Shown: one piece after another, positions 6,395-14,609 of the stretch | How the letters are laid out: each line of letters starts with the position of its first letter | Position numbering within the stretch: position 1 is the first letter of the stretch | Source of the DNA: an uncultured Bdellovibrio sp. | Lineage (GTDB): Bacteria; Bdellovibrionota; Bdellovibrionia; Bdellovibrionales; Bdellovibrionaceae | Direction of reading: 5' to 3' | Assembly: GCF_946478835.1 (NCBI RefSeq) | Contig: NZ_CAMLDV010000032.1 | Location: forward strand, 1 to 27,164 | Length of the DNA: 27,164 nt | Program-made: the position numbers and the translations under genes | Notes under the pieces: model-generated | Database searches by the model: none | What the model was told of the DNA's origin: nothing | The model's input: only the letters and a program-made list of their open reading frames with translations

Positions 6395-7927
6395 TCAAAA
6401 ACAACCCGAACCTTGAGCAGGCTCTGCCATTTGGCGGCAACGAACTTGCGCGCTAGAACATTTCACACGGATATGGAAATGATTGTGATGGTCCGCATCC
6501 GGGATTAAACGACGAAGCGTTTCTTGCGCCAAACCGTCATTTCTGTCCCTATGCAGCTCATCATTTTTAATGGCCAGGTCACACAAAGCCTTTTTCAAAA
6601 CCTTGTGAATGAAAATACGGTCGACCAGTTGTGTGTCGACCACATTCTTAAAGAGCTTCCATTGCTGTTCTAGCATCCAGTTGGCATGTGGTTTATCCAC
6701 AGCCACGGCCGAAGCAAAGTAGCCTTGGAAGGATTTATTATTGAAATAAAATGCCACGTCCGCATCCAAACCATTTTGATGAGACTTGTGCGAACCTAGT
6801 TTTCCGCCGGCTTCGCGAGAAATATCGCCGACAGACAATTGATATCCTGGAATCTGTTGCTGTGTGAGCTTTCCCATTTGCGAAATGATGTAAGCCATTT
6901 CGTTGGTCGCAAAGTGAGTCAAACGTTGCGGACGAATGATGTGGAACCCCGCTGGCTGATGATTTTGTTCATAGCTCAACATATTCGCCGCATTTTCCAG
7001 ACGACCATTGTTCACCGGACCAATTGCCTGACTCACCTTCTTGATTTCAGGTTTTGCAGGAGTTTCTGTTTTCGGCTCGTCTTTTTTAGGTTCGTCTTTC
7101 TTCGGTTCTTCGCGTTTGGGTTCTTCTTTTTTAGGTTCTTCGCGCTTAGGCTCATCCTTTTTCGGAGTTCCTGTTTTTGGTTCTTCCTTTTTAGGTTCAC
7201 CTTTTTTCGGCTCTTCTTTCTTAGGTTCTTCCTTCTTTGGCTCCTCTTTTTTCGGAGCTTCCGGAATCACATTCAAAAGAGACTCGATGTCTTCTTTAAC
7301 ACTTCCGATATAGGGACCCGGCTCGCCTTCAACTTCGTCAGCGCCGCCTTCTGATTCCAAACCGTCTTCATCGGTTTGAGTTTCTTCTTTTTGATCTTTT
7401 TTCTCTTCTTTATCTTTGCCAGAGTCCGAAGTCTTTTCGTCCTCTTTCACTTCTTGGTGCGATTCGATTTGGTGGTGATAAACGATCCCCTCAGCATAAA
7501 CATAAATGTCGATGAAAGAAGAGTGACACGTTCCTTCTTCACTTAGGCACGTCGCTTTTGCAGCAATACGGACAGTCTCATTTGTTGGGTGGTCTCTGCG
7601 ATGATTTTGTAAGTTGATAAATCCATCGGCACTCAAAATACCAGAGAGATCAAGATTGCGGCTCTCAACGACGCCGCCCTTTGTGGAAAGAAATTCGATT
7701 TTTCCGCGCAAGCTCATGGACTTGATTTGCGGATCAAAATTCACAGACATATCCTGAACACGAGTGGCACCGCGGGCAATGCGATAACCGTCTTCGTTAA
7801 CAACCACAGGTTTTTGCGGCTCATAAGTCGTTTTGACTTTTGAACCCTCGTCACGAGAGTCCGGAGCACAAGCTCCAAGGATTGTGAAAGAAATTATAAT
7901 ACTGAGAGTAGAAAGGAAGCGTTTCAT
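6395..7927 (-). CDS. MepA-like (peptidase M74) murein endopeptidase lipoprotein with repeat linker
   Basis: Likely a zinc LD-endopeptidase that cuts peptide crosslinks in peptidoglycan. The ATG at 7927 has AAGGA 8 bases upstream and starts a lipoprotein signal with lipobox LGAC (Cys20); an upstream in-frame start at 7969 would bury the signal. Residues about 40-150 form a beta-rich domain of unknown type, followed by an acidic stretch. Residues 225-289 hold 13 tandem PKxxx pentapeptides. The catalytic domain (about 320-510) shows SHKSHQNGLDADV, with His383 and Asp390 at the spacing of E. coli MepA His113/Asp120, and DHHNHFHIRVKC near 479, with His483/His485. At 510 residues it is nearly twice the length of E. 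coli MepA. In a predator this could act on self or prey wall; the sequence does not say which. Confidence 0.9.
   Translation of the reverse strand: MKRFLSTLSIIISFTILGACAPDSRDEGSKVKTTYEPQKPVVVNEDGYRIARGATRVQDMSVNFDPQIKSMSLRGKIEFLSTKGGVVESRNLDLSGILSADGFINLQNHRRDHPTNETVRIAAKATCLSEEGTCHSSFIDIYVYAEGIVYHHQIESHQEVKEDEKTSDSGKDKEEKKDQKEETQTDEDGLESEGGADEVEGEPGPYIGSVKEDIESLLNVIPEAPKKEEPKKEEPKKEEPKKGEPKKEEPKTGTPKKDEPKREEPKKEEPKREEPKKDEPKKDEPKTETPAKPEIKKVSQAIGPVNNGRLENAANMLSYEQNHQPAGFHIIRPQRLTHFATNEMAYIISQMGKLTQQQIPGYQLSVGDISREAGGKLGSHKSHQNGLDADVAFYFNNKSFQGYFASAVAVDKPHANWMLEQQWKLFKNVVDTQLVDRIFIHKVLKKALCDLAIKNDELHRDRNDGLAQETLRRLIPDADHHNHFHIRVKCSSAQVRCRQMAEPAQGSGCF
7061..7255 (-). repeat. 13 tandem 15-bp units encoding PKxxx pentapeptides
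   Basis: Exactly 195 bases encode thirteen Pro-Lys-x-x-x units, mostly PKKEE, PKREE or PKKDE, with PKTGT in the middle and PKTET at the end. The units vary by synonymous and a few replacement changes, so the array is not freshly duplicated. It forms the charged, extended linker between the N-terminal region and the M74 domain of the endopeptidase lipoprotein. Linkers of this kind span distance in the periplasm. Confidence 0.95.
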
Positions 7928-7983
7928 CCTGAGCTTCCTTATGCAGATTCCGTGCTTTCTGAAATGCAATAAATGGGCGTTCG

Positions 7984-8841
7984 CTAGTGCGACGCTGTCG
8001 AAGTTTTAGCTAGGTATGACAGGAATTGTTCCCGCAGTTCCCCATTGCGAATCTCATAGAGGTCGCCATGGTGTCCGCCAGGGATGACCCACATCTCTTT
8101 CGGTTCTTTCGCCTCTTTAAACATCCGTTCCGTATTTTTTAGTTCAACCGCGACGTCTTCATTTCCATGAATGAACAACAACGGAATTGGAGAAATATCC
8201 GCCAAGGATTTAGGCGCATAATCATCACTGATCACAAGATAAGTGATCGGCTGAAATGCCCAGGTCCACCAACGACGACTTAAAACGTTTCGGGCCATGC
8301 CTCGGTAGGACGCAAAACTTGCTTCGATGATCACGTTACGAATAGGCACCGTGTCTTTGATTTCTTCCACGGTTCGCAGAGCCACAGCTCCGCCTAAACT
8401 ATGACCATAAATAATCAAGGGCCGAGAATCTTTTTTTAGATGCAGCCATTCCGCTGCAGCCATTCCCGCTTCCACGGTGCTTTCGGGAGTCGGTTTTCCT
8501 GTTGAAAGACCGTAGCCAGGATAATCAAAAATAAAATAGTTGTAACCTTGCGCCGGCAACCAATGAAACATCAAAAAATGTGACGTGAGATTTTCAGCAT
8601 TGCCATGAAAAAAAAGCAGAGTGCCTTTGCTGGGCGTAGAAGCTGTCGATTCAAAATACCAACCGTGGATTTTGTTTCCTTTTTGCGTTTCCAAAAACAC
8701 GTCTTCGGGATGCATTTTTATTTTCGCAGGATCGAAGAGTTTGTCTTTCAACGGGAAGTAAAAAAAGGACTGGCATCCTGTCAGAAATAGCAACGCAATG
8801 CATTTCAAAAAGGTACGGCGTACCTTCAAAAACTTTGTCAT
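7984..8841 (-). CDS. Alpha/beta-hydrolase lipoprotein (BAAT/BEM46-like)
   Basis: Serine hydrolase of the alpha/beta fold; substrate unknown. The chosen ATG (8841) gives a lipoprotein signal with Arg/Lys n-region and lipobox LTGC (Cys23). The frame is open further upstream to 9042 but runs into corA on the other strand. Visible elements are the oxyanion strand LLFFHGNAEN (75-84), YPGYGLS (107-113), the nucleophile elbow YGHSLGG (Ser148), an acid in HGNEDVAV (about 237-244), and the catalytic His in GGHHGD near the end. The order matches the human ABHD12/13 and bacterial BEM46-like group. It precedes the MepA-like gene by 56 bases on the same strand. Its start is nine bases from the divergent corA start. 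Confidence 0.88.
   Translation of the reverse strand: MTKFLKVRRTFLKCIALLFLTGCQSFFYFPLKDKLFDPAKIKMHPEDVFLETQKGNKIHGWYFESTASTPSKGTLLFFHGNAENLTSHFLMFHWLPAQGYNYFIFDYPGYGLSTGKPTPESTVEAGMAAAEWLHLKKDSRPLIIYGHSLGGAVALRTVEEIKDTVPIRNVIIEASFASYRGMARNVLSRRWWTWAFQPITYLVISDDYAPKSLADISPIPLLFIHGNEDVAVELKNTERMFKEAKEPKEMWVIPGGHHGDLYEIRNGELREQFLSYLAKTSTASH
8810..8826. promoter_or_regulatory. Perfect palindrome in the shared start region of corA and the hydrolase gene
   Basis: AAGGTAC-GGC-GTACCTT is a 7-base perfect inverted repeat with a 3-base centre. It lies 24 bases before the corA ATG and inside codons 6-11 of the hydrolase lipoprotein. With only nine bases between the two start codons, the corA promoter must lie in the hydrolase gene, so the palindrome is well placed to be an operator. 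It could also simply be chance coding sequence. Confidence 0.4.
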
Positions 8842-8850
8842 ACTGGAATC

Positions 8851-9777
8851 ATGAAACGGTTTGAGCATCAATGGCAAGATTTTAAGTGGGTCGACTGCGA
8901 AGCTCCTGGACAAGAGGATTTGGTCAAACTTGCAGAAGAGTTTTCTCTGCCTTTGCAGACCGTGACAACGTGTCTCGATCCCGAGCATTTGCCGAAAGCA
9001 GAGTTCTTTGAAAAATCTCTGTTTGTAATTTTGCGCCATCAAGACCCTGAAGCCAAACCCAAAGCTGGCACCATGCAGGAGCTGACAACGAAGCTCGTGT
9101 TTTTCATGGGAGAAGACTTTGTTTTAACCATCCATCGCATACCGCTTCCTTGTGTTTCCAATAAAAAAGACAAAGCCTCTTTTGAGAAGATGACTCAAAT
9201 CGGTTTGGTAAAAAGCCTTTTTCTGCAAACTTTAAAAAGCTTCGATGCACCTTTGGACGAACTCGATGCAAAGACAGACGTGATCGAGCAACGCGTATTC
9301 ACTCTTAAACGCCGAAGCATTTTGCGTGAAGGCTATATGATAAAAAGAAAAATTTCTTCTTATCGCAAAGTCTTTAAATTTACAGCCGACATTCTCAATA
9401 AAATCCCGACGGAAATTGAAATTTCTTTGCGCGATTTAGCTCAGGTAAAAGAGCCTTTGGAAAAACATATTTTCTATGCCGATGATATCCAAGAAGAGAT
9501 CTCAGGACTTTTAAACTTACACCTGTCTTTGATGTCACAAAAAACCAATGAAGCGTCTTATCGTACTAACGAAGTGATGCGCGTTTTGACGGTATTCTCG
9601 ATCTTCTTTTTGCCGCTCAATTTTATCGCCGGCGTTTACGGAATGAATTTTGAGAACATGCCTGAGTTACGCACTCACAACGGGTACTTCGTCACTTTGG
9701 CCGTGATGGCTCTTGTGGTTCTTGCCATCACGATTTGGATCTATAAAAAAGGCTGGCTAAAAAAAGACGAACTTTAA
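8851..9777 (+). CDS. corA: CorA-family magnesium/divalent cation channel
   Basis: Pentameric inner-membrane channel for Mg2+ or related cations. The protein has the CorA plan: an N-terminal cytoplasmic domain, long helices (about 120-235), and two membrane helices near the C-terminus (about 242-261 and 281-298). The selectivity motif YGMNFENMPE is at 263-272 (GMN at 264-266), followed by a Lys-rich tail (KKGWLKKDEL). At 308 residues it is close to the E. coli length (316). The ATG at 8851 has only a short GGA before it. The gene is divergent from the hydrolase lipoprotein gene with nine bases between start codons. Its TAA interlocks with the opposing methyltransferase stop (TTAA, 9774-9777). 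Confidence 0.95.
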   Translation: MKRFEHQWQDFKWVDCEAPGQEDLVKLAEEFSLPLQTVTTCLDPEHLPKAEFFEKSLFVILRHQDPEAKPKAGTMQELTTKLVFFMGEDFVLTIHRIPLPCVSNKKDKASFEKMTQIGLVKSLFLQTLKSFDAPLDELDAKTDVIEQRVFTLKRRSILREGYMIKRKISSYRKVFKFTADILNKIPTEIEISLRDLAQVKEPLEKHIFYADDIQEEISGLLNLHLSLMSQKTNEASYRTNEVMRVLTVFSIFFLPLNFIAGVYGMNFENMPELRTHNGYFVTLAVMALVVLAITIWIYKKGWLKKDEL

Positions 9778-10595
9778 GTGTGAGCGCGGGCTTGTACGAA
9801 CGAATAGTAAAAGACCGCGTTCGGATCGCTGGCCACTTTCGCCATTTCGTCTTTCATGCCTTGCACGACTTCTTCAGAAACACATTTAGCTGCAAGCAAT
9901 TGATCGCTCGCACTTAAAAGCAACTCTGTCCAGTACTCAATACAATCTTTACGCGCTTGCGGTGAGCGATTGTCCAGAAACCATGTTTTCACTTCCGTTT
10001 GAATATCGCGATAGCCTAATTGCAAGAGGAAGTTTCCAAGCTTCGCTCCCACGAACGGATCACCTTGTTGCTCAAGTTGGTATTCGTTAAACGCCATCCA
10101 ATATTTCCAAACATTCGGCGAATAGGGATCTAAGAAAAAAGAAGCATTCATCACTTCGGTGATATAAATAACGGAACCGGGACGCAACACCCGGCGGACT
10201 TCCGAAAGAACGCGAATGGGATCAGGAACGTGTTCTAGAATCCAACACAAGAATGCACCGTCAAAAGAGTTTGAAGAAAACTTCATCGCCGTAGCATCCA
10301 TTTCTTTGAGATCAAAGCGGCCTGCGGCCCCAGGAAGACTCGACAAACGAGTTTTAGCAGCTTGCAGTTGTTTAGTACTGCGATCAATACCTGTGATTTT
10401 CAAATCGGGAAAACGACGCAAAAGAATTTCACTTTGTGCACCGACACCGCATCCGACTTCCAGCAAATGTTGAACGGAGGACAGATTGATATTTTGATAA
10501 ACCGTGAATTCACCAAAACGCGCCTGCTTGCGAAGACGTTCTTGTTCATCTTGTGTAAAACCATGAAGGTACGGAAAGCTTGAAGTCTCAGACAT
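9774..10595 (-). CDS. SAM-dependent methyltransferase (class I, Methyltransf_11 type)
   Basis: Cytoplasmic class I methyltransferase of unknown substrate, 273 residues. Motif I is HLLEVGCGVG (about 43-52), motif II ends in ITGIDRS with the acidic Asp, an acidic-loop region has MDATAMKF, and the post-motif is ILEHVPDPIRVLSEVRRVLRPG, typical of UbiE-like and related small-molecule methyltransferases. The ATG at 10595 is chosen over the adjacent GTG at 10598, because AAGGAG lies 7 bases from the ATG. The start is 24 bases after the DUF4105 gene stop, so it is probably third in the PepSY-DUF4105 operon. Its stop interlocks with that of corA. Confidence 0.9.
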   Translation of the reverse strand: MSETSSFPYLHGFTQDEQERLRKQARFGEFTVYQNINLSSVQHLLEVGCGVGAQSEILLRRFPDLKITGIDRSTKQLQAAKTRLSSLPGAAGRFDLKEMDATAMKFSSNSFDGAFLCWILEHVPDPIRVLSEVRRVLRPGSVIYITEVMNASFFLDPYSPNVWKYWMAFNEYQLEQQGDPFVGAKLGNFLLQLGYRDIQTEVKTWFLDNRSPQARKDCIEYWTELLLSASDQLLAAKCVSEEVVQGMKDEMAKVASDPNAVFYYSFVQARAHT

Positions 10596-10619
10596 CACTA
10601 GGCTCCTTACAGAGAGGAT

Positions 10620-12551
10620 CTAGTAATAATTAAATAACTGAATGCTGGTTTCCTCAAGGAATCTCTCGTTGCGATACGATGCTCTTACTCCCCAGGTCTT
10701 TGAGAAACTGTATTGAGTCTCAATTTGACTGCGGAAATAGTCTTTCTGATCCCATGCTGAGTCGCGACGATAAAACACACTGCCCTGCCATAACCACCAA
10801 GAGTTAACGCGATAGTGCAGCTCTAAAAGAGGCCCGGCCCCGGCCCATACTTTGTTGTCGTACAGTGTAGGACCGTAGTGAACCTCGCCTTGCAGTTGCG
10901 CACTCAAATCCCAAGGTCCTTGCTCGAAGGTCCAACCGTATCCCAAGCGCACAATACCTTCATGGGTCGGCAAAAAGTTTTCATTACGGGTGCGTTCAAC
11001 ACCCAACTTAAATCGCCACGATTTTTCGGGGATCAAAGAACTCCACGGACTTGCCGAGATCAATTCGAAAGCGGCAAAGTTTTCCAGCTCAAATTTTTTC
11101 TCGTCTTTATCCGAATATGAAGGACCATAGGAAAATCCCAAATCGAAAAAAGTAATCTGCGAATAACTCGGATAACCCCACGCCGGATCAAGACGGTCAT
11201 GCAAAGCAAAACGATGCGTGAGCGTTGCATAATCTCCCCCCACAGTGTCGTGCAAGTAACCTATGCCCCAACGTCCCGAGGGATGGGCTAAGTGAGGACG
11301 CTCTTCCGGTGGCGGGTCCATCACAATCACTTCAGCATCGACAGGAATTTCACTGCGCTTTGTAAGAACGCGCATTTTTAATTGAAACTCTCTTCCCGCT
11401 TCTTGCACTTCTTTTGAGTAGCGGAAATCGATGTAGTCGATATACGCATCTAAGATTTTTGCCTGTGATTCGGGAGTTCTTTTTAAGAAAGATTCTGAGT
11501 AAATAATCTCATCTTGTTTTTTAATTTGTTCAATGAGCCGAGTAAGCTCTTCTTTTTCATCACGGTTTAAATGTTTTTGTCGCTCAAAGAAAACCTGACG
11601 AATGCTCGGACGGTATTTGTAGCTCTTGATTAAATCCGTTTTATTCCAAAGAACACGAACGGTGTCGGCAGGAATCACATATTGATCGAGCTTTGATAAA
11701 ATATCGACCGAAGGGTCTGCGGCTTCTAAAATAGAAAGCATGTGATAAGAACAATTTTCCGTCAGATACCAATAGTCGATTTGCGAAGGGCCTAATTCCC
11801 ATACGTGCGCAATCACCATGTCCACCGAAGTTGCGGGAAGTTTCAGCTCGTACTCCCACAGATCGCGCGATTCGGCGTTGTTGTATTCGCGCACTTTATA
11901 GTAGTAAGGAATCGAACGGAACTGCCCAGGGAACATTCCAAACAATCCCTTAAAACCGTACAAAAAAGCATTATTGGTATTGGCTTCAGCAGCGTAATTA
12001 AGTCCGTAATCTAAAAGCTCGTGGCGTTGTCCATCTTTTGCTGACGGAGCTTTATTGATTCGTAAAAACGTATGTCCAAAGGCGGAAGACGGATTGTTCA
12101 GATAGTAACTGGAAAAAACCAAAGAGATCGATTCGCCTTGAAGCCCTTTAAAGAAAGCGTCGAAGCGGTCGCAATTCACATCGAGCCAATGAATTTTGCT
12201 ATCTTTGAGTTTTTCTTTGAGCCACTTATAACGAGCCGGAAAACGACATTGAGCATGCGTGTTCGGGTCTTCGCCTTTTTCGGCAAAGAAAGCAGCGATG
12301 GTTTCGATCAGCTCCGCATGAGGATCTTTTTTTCCCTTTGGAGAAAAAAAGAAGGAAGGACTATCTATCTGACTTTCACGAACTTGAAAAAAATCTTTTT
12401 CAAAATGCAAAAGCTTGAGCCATTGACGATCCTGTGAAAGACGGCGGGATTCAGCCAGCATTGTGGCTTGAGCCGCACCACCTTCGAGGCCCACGGCTGC
12501 TAATGAAGAAATAGAACTGAAAGTGAGAAGACTCAACAATAGACCACGCAT
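10620..12551 (-). CDS. DUF4105-domain exported protein with C-terminal beta-rich region
   Basis: The ATG at 12551 starts a Sec signal peptide (MRGLLLSL... cleavage near SLA). An in-frame TTG at 12602, overlapping the upstream TGA, would hide it. The DUF4105 domain (about 130-300) shows NPSSAFGHTFLRI (His160), LLDYGLNYAA, SRDLWEYEL, and YWYLTENCSYHML (Cys267). The conserved His and Asn-Cys invite comparison with papain-like/NlpC folds, but activity is unproven. The remaining ~300 residues, after a Glu/Lys-rich helix, are rich in alternating aromatic residues (SGRWGIGYLHD..., QTQYSFSKTWG) and end in QLFNYY, consistent with an outer-membrane barrel. It lies between the PepSY gene (47 bases) and the methyltransferase gene (24 bases). 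Confidence 0.88.
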   Translation of the reverse strand: MRGLLLSLLTFSSISSLAAVGLEGGAAQATMLAESRRLSQDRQWLKLLHFEKDFFQVRESQIDSPSFFFSPKGKKDPHAELIETIAAFFAEKGEDPNTHAQCRFPARYKWLKEKLKDSKIHWLDVNCDRFDAFFKGLQGESISLVFSSYYLNNPSSAFGHTFLRINKAPSAKDGQRHELLDYGLNYAAEANTNNAFLYGFKGLFGMFPGQFRSIPYYYKVREYNNAESRDLWEYELKLPATSVDMVIAHVWELGPSQIDYWYLTENCSYHMLSILEAADPSVDILSKLDQYVIPADTVRVLWNKTDLIKSYKYRPSIRQVFFERQKHLNRDEKEELTRLIEQIKKQDEIIYSESFLKRTPESQAKILDAYIDYIDFRYSKEVQEAGREFQLKMRVLTKRSEIPVDAEVIVMDPPPEERPHLAHPSGRWGIGYLHDTVGGDYATLTHRFALHDRLDPAWGYPSYSQITFFDLGFSYGPSYSDKDEKKFELENFAAFELISASPWSSLIPEKSWRFKLGVERTRNENFLPTHEGIVRLGYGWTFEQGPWDLSAQLQGEVHYGPTLYDNKVWAGAGPLLELHYRVNSWWLWQGSVFYRRDSAWDQKDYFRSQIETQYSFSKTWGVRASYRNERFLEETSIQLFNYY

Positions 12552-12598
12552 AGGACTATCTTTGAGTTTCTCTGCGGAACAATCAATACAAAACGGCC

Positions 12599-13678
12599 TC
12601 AACGCACTTTGATGGAGCGCTTCTTAAACCATACATAAAAACCTGTCACATAGAAAAACAAGGGCAAAATCCCTGAAAGGAAAATCAAGAAACGTCCTAG
12701 TTCTCCCCAGAAGCATCCAAAGTGCCAGTCTCTTTGCAAATCACCGAATTGTTTTTCAAAGGTGCGGTCTTTAAGATACTTTGTTGCAAGAAGATCTCCG
12801 GTCTGACCATCCCACTCCCAACCGCTGATCCCTAAATCTTTTTGTCGAGCCAACCCCAAAATATTTCCGGTCTTAGCGTCGACACGAATCTGCGCAATTG
12901 CGTTCGTCTCTAAAAGTGGATTTAAGCTTGTTTGAAGTTTTCCAAAATCTGGAGCCGCCGTTTCCGAAGATTTTGCCACGGAAGATCCCTGCACTTCTGC
13001 TTTTCGTGGAAAAAACCAATCCGAACGCGCAAGGTAAATTCCAGAGAATGTGACGATGATCATCAGTATCAAAGAATAAAAACCGACCACTTTATGCAGC
13101 TCCAAATTGGTTCTTAAAAATGTGCGCTGCTGATTATAGCGCAGAACTCTTTTCCAAGTTTTATCACCCTTTGGCCACCACAGATAAAGACCACCGAACA
13201 AAAGAATTAAAGAGAGAACTCCTGTCACAGCGACAAAAGTTCTTCCAGTGGGTCCCGAAAACAAATCATGATGGAAAACGAATAAAAATCCCGTGAGTGT
13301 TTCTTTGTAAACGGAGGCACCTTTAAACTCTTGAGTGGTGGCGTCAATGTAAGCCGTCACAAAACGACGCTTCTGTTCTCCCTGCGGAATATTAAACATC
13401 AACTCATGGTTGTAGTTCGTTTCTTTTGAAGCCACTCCAATACGCATTGGAGTTACCTGAACACCCAATCCCGCTTGAGCGTTGCGAATCGCTTTTTCCA
13501 ATTCAATATTTTGAGGCGCGGCCGAGGCCACTTTCACGTCTCTTCTAAAAACAGATTCGATCTCGTCAGAATAAATCAAATAACTTCCAGAAAGTCCCAG
13601 CAAAACAAAATGAAGACCGGCGATAATTCCCAGCCAGCGATGCGACCATAACATGATTTTACGAATGAATTTGCTCAT
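12599..13678 (-). CDS. PepSY-associated membrane protein (PepSY_TM, PiuB-like)
   Basis: Inner-membrane protein of the PepSY_TM family, members of which are often iron-regulated or act as reductase components for siderophores. It has the four-helix plan: helix 1 at about 15-36 with WSHRWLGIIAG (His13, plus His23), a central pair around 150-168 (GVLSLILLFGGLYLWWPKG) and 195-218 (LELHKVVGFYSLILM), and a last helix at about 335-353 ending in Lys/Arg. Periplasmic PepSY-like segments lie between the helices (about 60-130 and 240-310). The intramembrane His residues could bind haem. It is the first gene of a run with the DUF4105 and methyltransferase genes. A role in metal or redox transport is inferred from the family only. 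Confidence 0.88.
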   Translation of the reverse strand: MSKFIRKIMLWSHRWLGIIAGLHFVLLGLSGSYLIYSDEIESVFRRDVKVASAAPQNIELEKAIRNAQAGLGVQVTPMRIGVASKETNYNHELMFNIPQGEQKRRFVTAYIDATTQEFKGASVYKETLTGFLFVFHHDLFSGPTGRTFVAVTGVLSLILLFGGLYLWWPKGDKTWKRVLRYNQQRTFLRTNLELHKVVGFYSLILMIIVTFSGIYLARSDWFFPRKAEVQGSSVAKSSETAAPDFGKLQTSLNPLLETNAIAQIRVDAKTGNILGLARQKDLGISGWEWDGQTGDLLATKYLKDRTFEKQFGDLQRDWHFGCFWGELGRFLIFLSGILPLFFYVTGFYVWFKKRSIKVR

Positions 13679-13782
13679 TCTGTGGTGATATCAAAGAACG
13701 GCGAACGAGTTCAATTTCACGAAGGAAAAGAGCTGCAAGAGGAACTCAAGTGAGAGGCAAATGAAAGAGAAGTGAGAGCACA

Positions 13783-13815
13783 AATAAAAAACGCAGTGGT
13801 TTCCCACTGCGTTTT
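13783..13815 (-). terminator. Rho-independent terminator of the DUF3015 gene
   Basis: AAAACGCAGTGG (13788-13799) and CCACTGCGTTTT (13804-13815) form a perfect 12-bp stem with a 4-base loop. Read on the minus strand, the stem is followed by a T-run (TTTTTTATTT), the classical terminator layout. It sits 30 bases after the stop of the DUF3015 gene and isolates it from the PepSY gene that follows on the same strand. Confidence 0.93.
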
Positions 13816-13844
13816 GAAAGTTCCTCACAAAGGAGAAATCAATA

Positions 13845-14333
13845 CTAAGCACCGCAAACGTTGTTAACAGAAACAACTTGGTTGATGTTAGCTTCGATAG
13901 CTGCTGGTTGCATGTTTGTTTCAACAAAGATTTTGTTGTAGTTCTTTTTCAAAGTGGCACCCATAACTTTAGAGTCACAACCCATCAAGTTAGCAAGACC
14001 CGCCAAAGTTTCACCTTGTCCACGAGCAGCGTCGTTAGCCAAAGCCACTTTGTTCACTTCGATGAATGCTGGAACTTCTTTACCAGATTTGAAGATGCCA
14101 TCTTGTTGGCAGTTCAATGTACCAGTAGAGATACCGAAAGTTTGGTTACCAGAAGTACCGTTTGTAGTTGCTGCAAGAACTTGGTTGCCGTCAGCACCCA
14201 TAACGATAGAACCCAATCCGCAACCTGCAGATGCATAACCTTGTCCAGAAGCTTGTGCCAAAAGACCTTTCTTTTGAGCGTGAGCTACACCAGATACCAA
14301 CAATGCTACTACTACCAATTTAGCCAATTTCAC
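13845..14333 (-). CDS. DUF3015 small secreted protein, 162 aa
   Basis: Exported protein of the DUF3015 family, function unknown. It has a signal peptide ending VAHA (about 19), then the family's hallmark GCGLGSIVMG, followed by an ATTNGTSGNQTFGISTGTLN stretch (about 55-74) and several Cys (in GCGLG, LNCQQ, MGCDS and NNVCGA) that may form disulfides in the periplasm. The start is GTG at 14333, with a strong GGAGG five bases upstream. Codons are dominated by GCT, GGT, GTA/GTT, ACT and AAC, unlike its neighbours and typical of a highly expressed gene. It has its own terminator and is probably transcribed alone. Confidence 0.9.
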   Translation of the reverse strand: MKLAKLVVVALLVSGVAHAQKKGLLAQASGQGYASAGCGLGSIVMGADGNQVLAATTNGTSGNQTFGISTGTLNCQQDGIFKSGKEVPAFIEVNKVALANDAARGQGETLAGLANLMGCDSKVMGATLKKNYNKIFVETNMQPAAIEANINQVVSVNNVCGA

Positions 14334-14609
14334 AAAAACCTCCGTGTGTGATTTGGTTTGTTATTTAAAAAATTGTGGAGTGTCTCGGAACAGGAGGCAA
14401 ACAAAAATATATTGTGCGGCAAATGGTCAGACCTCTTCGTGTTCTAAACTAGACCTGTTGACAAAACGCAACATCCGTGAGATCTTATGTTTCAAGGTTG
14501 CTCGAAGCCGCCTTGACCGCCAAAGAGAATCTCACTTCGAACTTCAAGACATACAAATAATACTCTTAGACTTTCCTGCGGTAGACGGTCGAACAAATAA
14601 GGGTGTTCT
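14334..14609. other. Longest gene-free stretch (276 bases), divergent promoter region
   Basis: It separates the DUF3015 gene (minus) from the small protein gene at 14610 (plus). The left end carries the strong GGAGG of the DUF3015 gene and AT-rich DNA. A TTGACA at 14458-14463 with a weak -10 about 17 bases on (GATCTT, 14481) is a possible plus-strand promoter. No hairpin, repeat or credible small gene was found. An 89-codon open frame runs through it (14344-14613), but its composition is not protein-like. Confidence 0.5.

Noticed and set aside
7061..7255. Tandem 15-base repeats considered as a CRISPR-like or intergenic repeat array
   Set aside because: Units are contiguous without spacers, stay in frame and encode a protein linker.
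7041..7313. Plus-strand Gly/Ser/Phe-rich frame across the repeat
   Set aside because: A complement of the PKxxx coding repeat; composition is an artefact of the repeat.
13691..13927. 78-codon minus-strand frame across the DUF3015 3' end and terminator
   Set aside because: Runs through a clear terminator and overlaps the real gene in another frame.
13878..14351. 157-codon frame antisense to the DUF3015 gene
   Set aside because: Long only because the biased codons of the real gene leave the opposite strand free of stops; no start signals or protein-like character.
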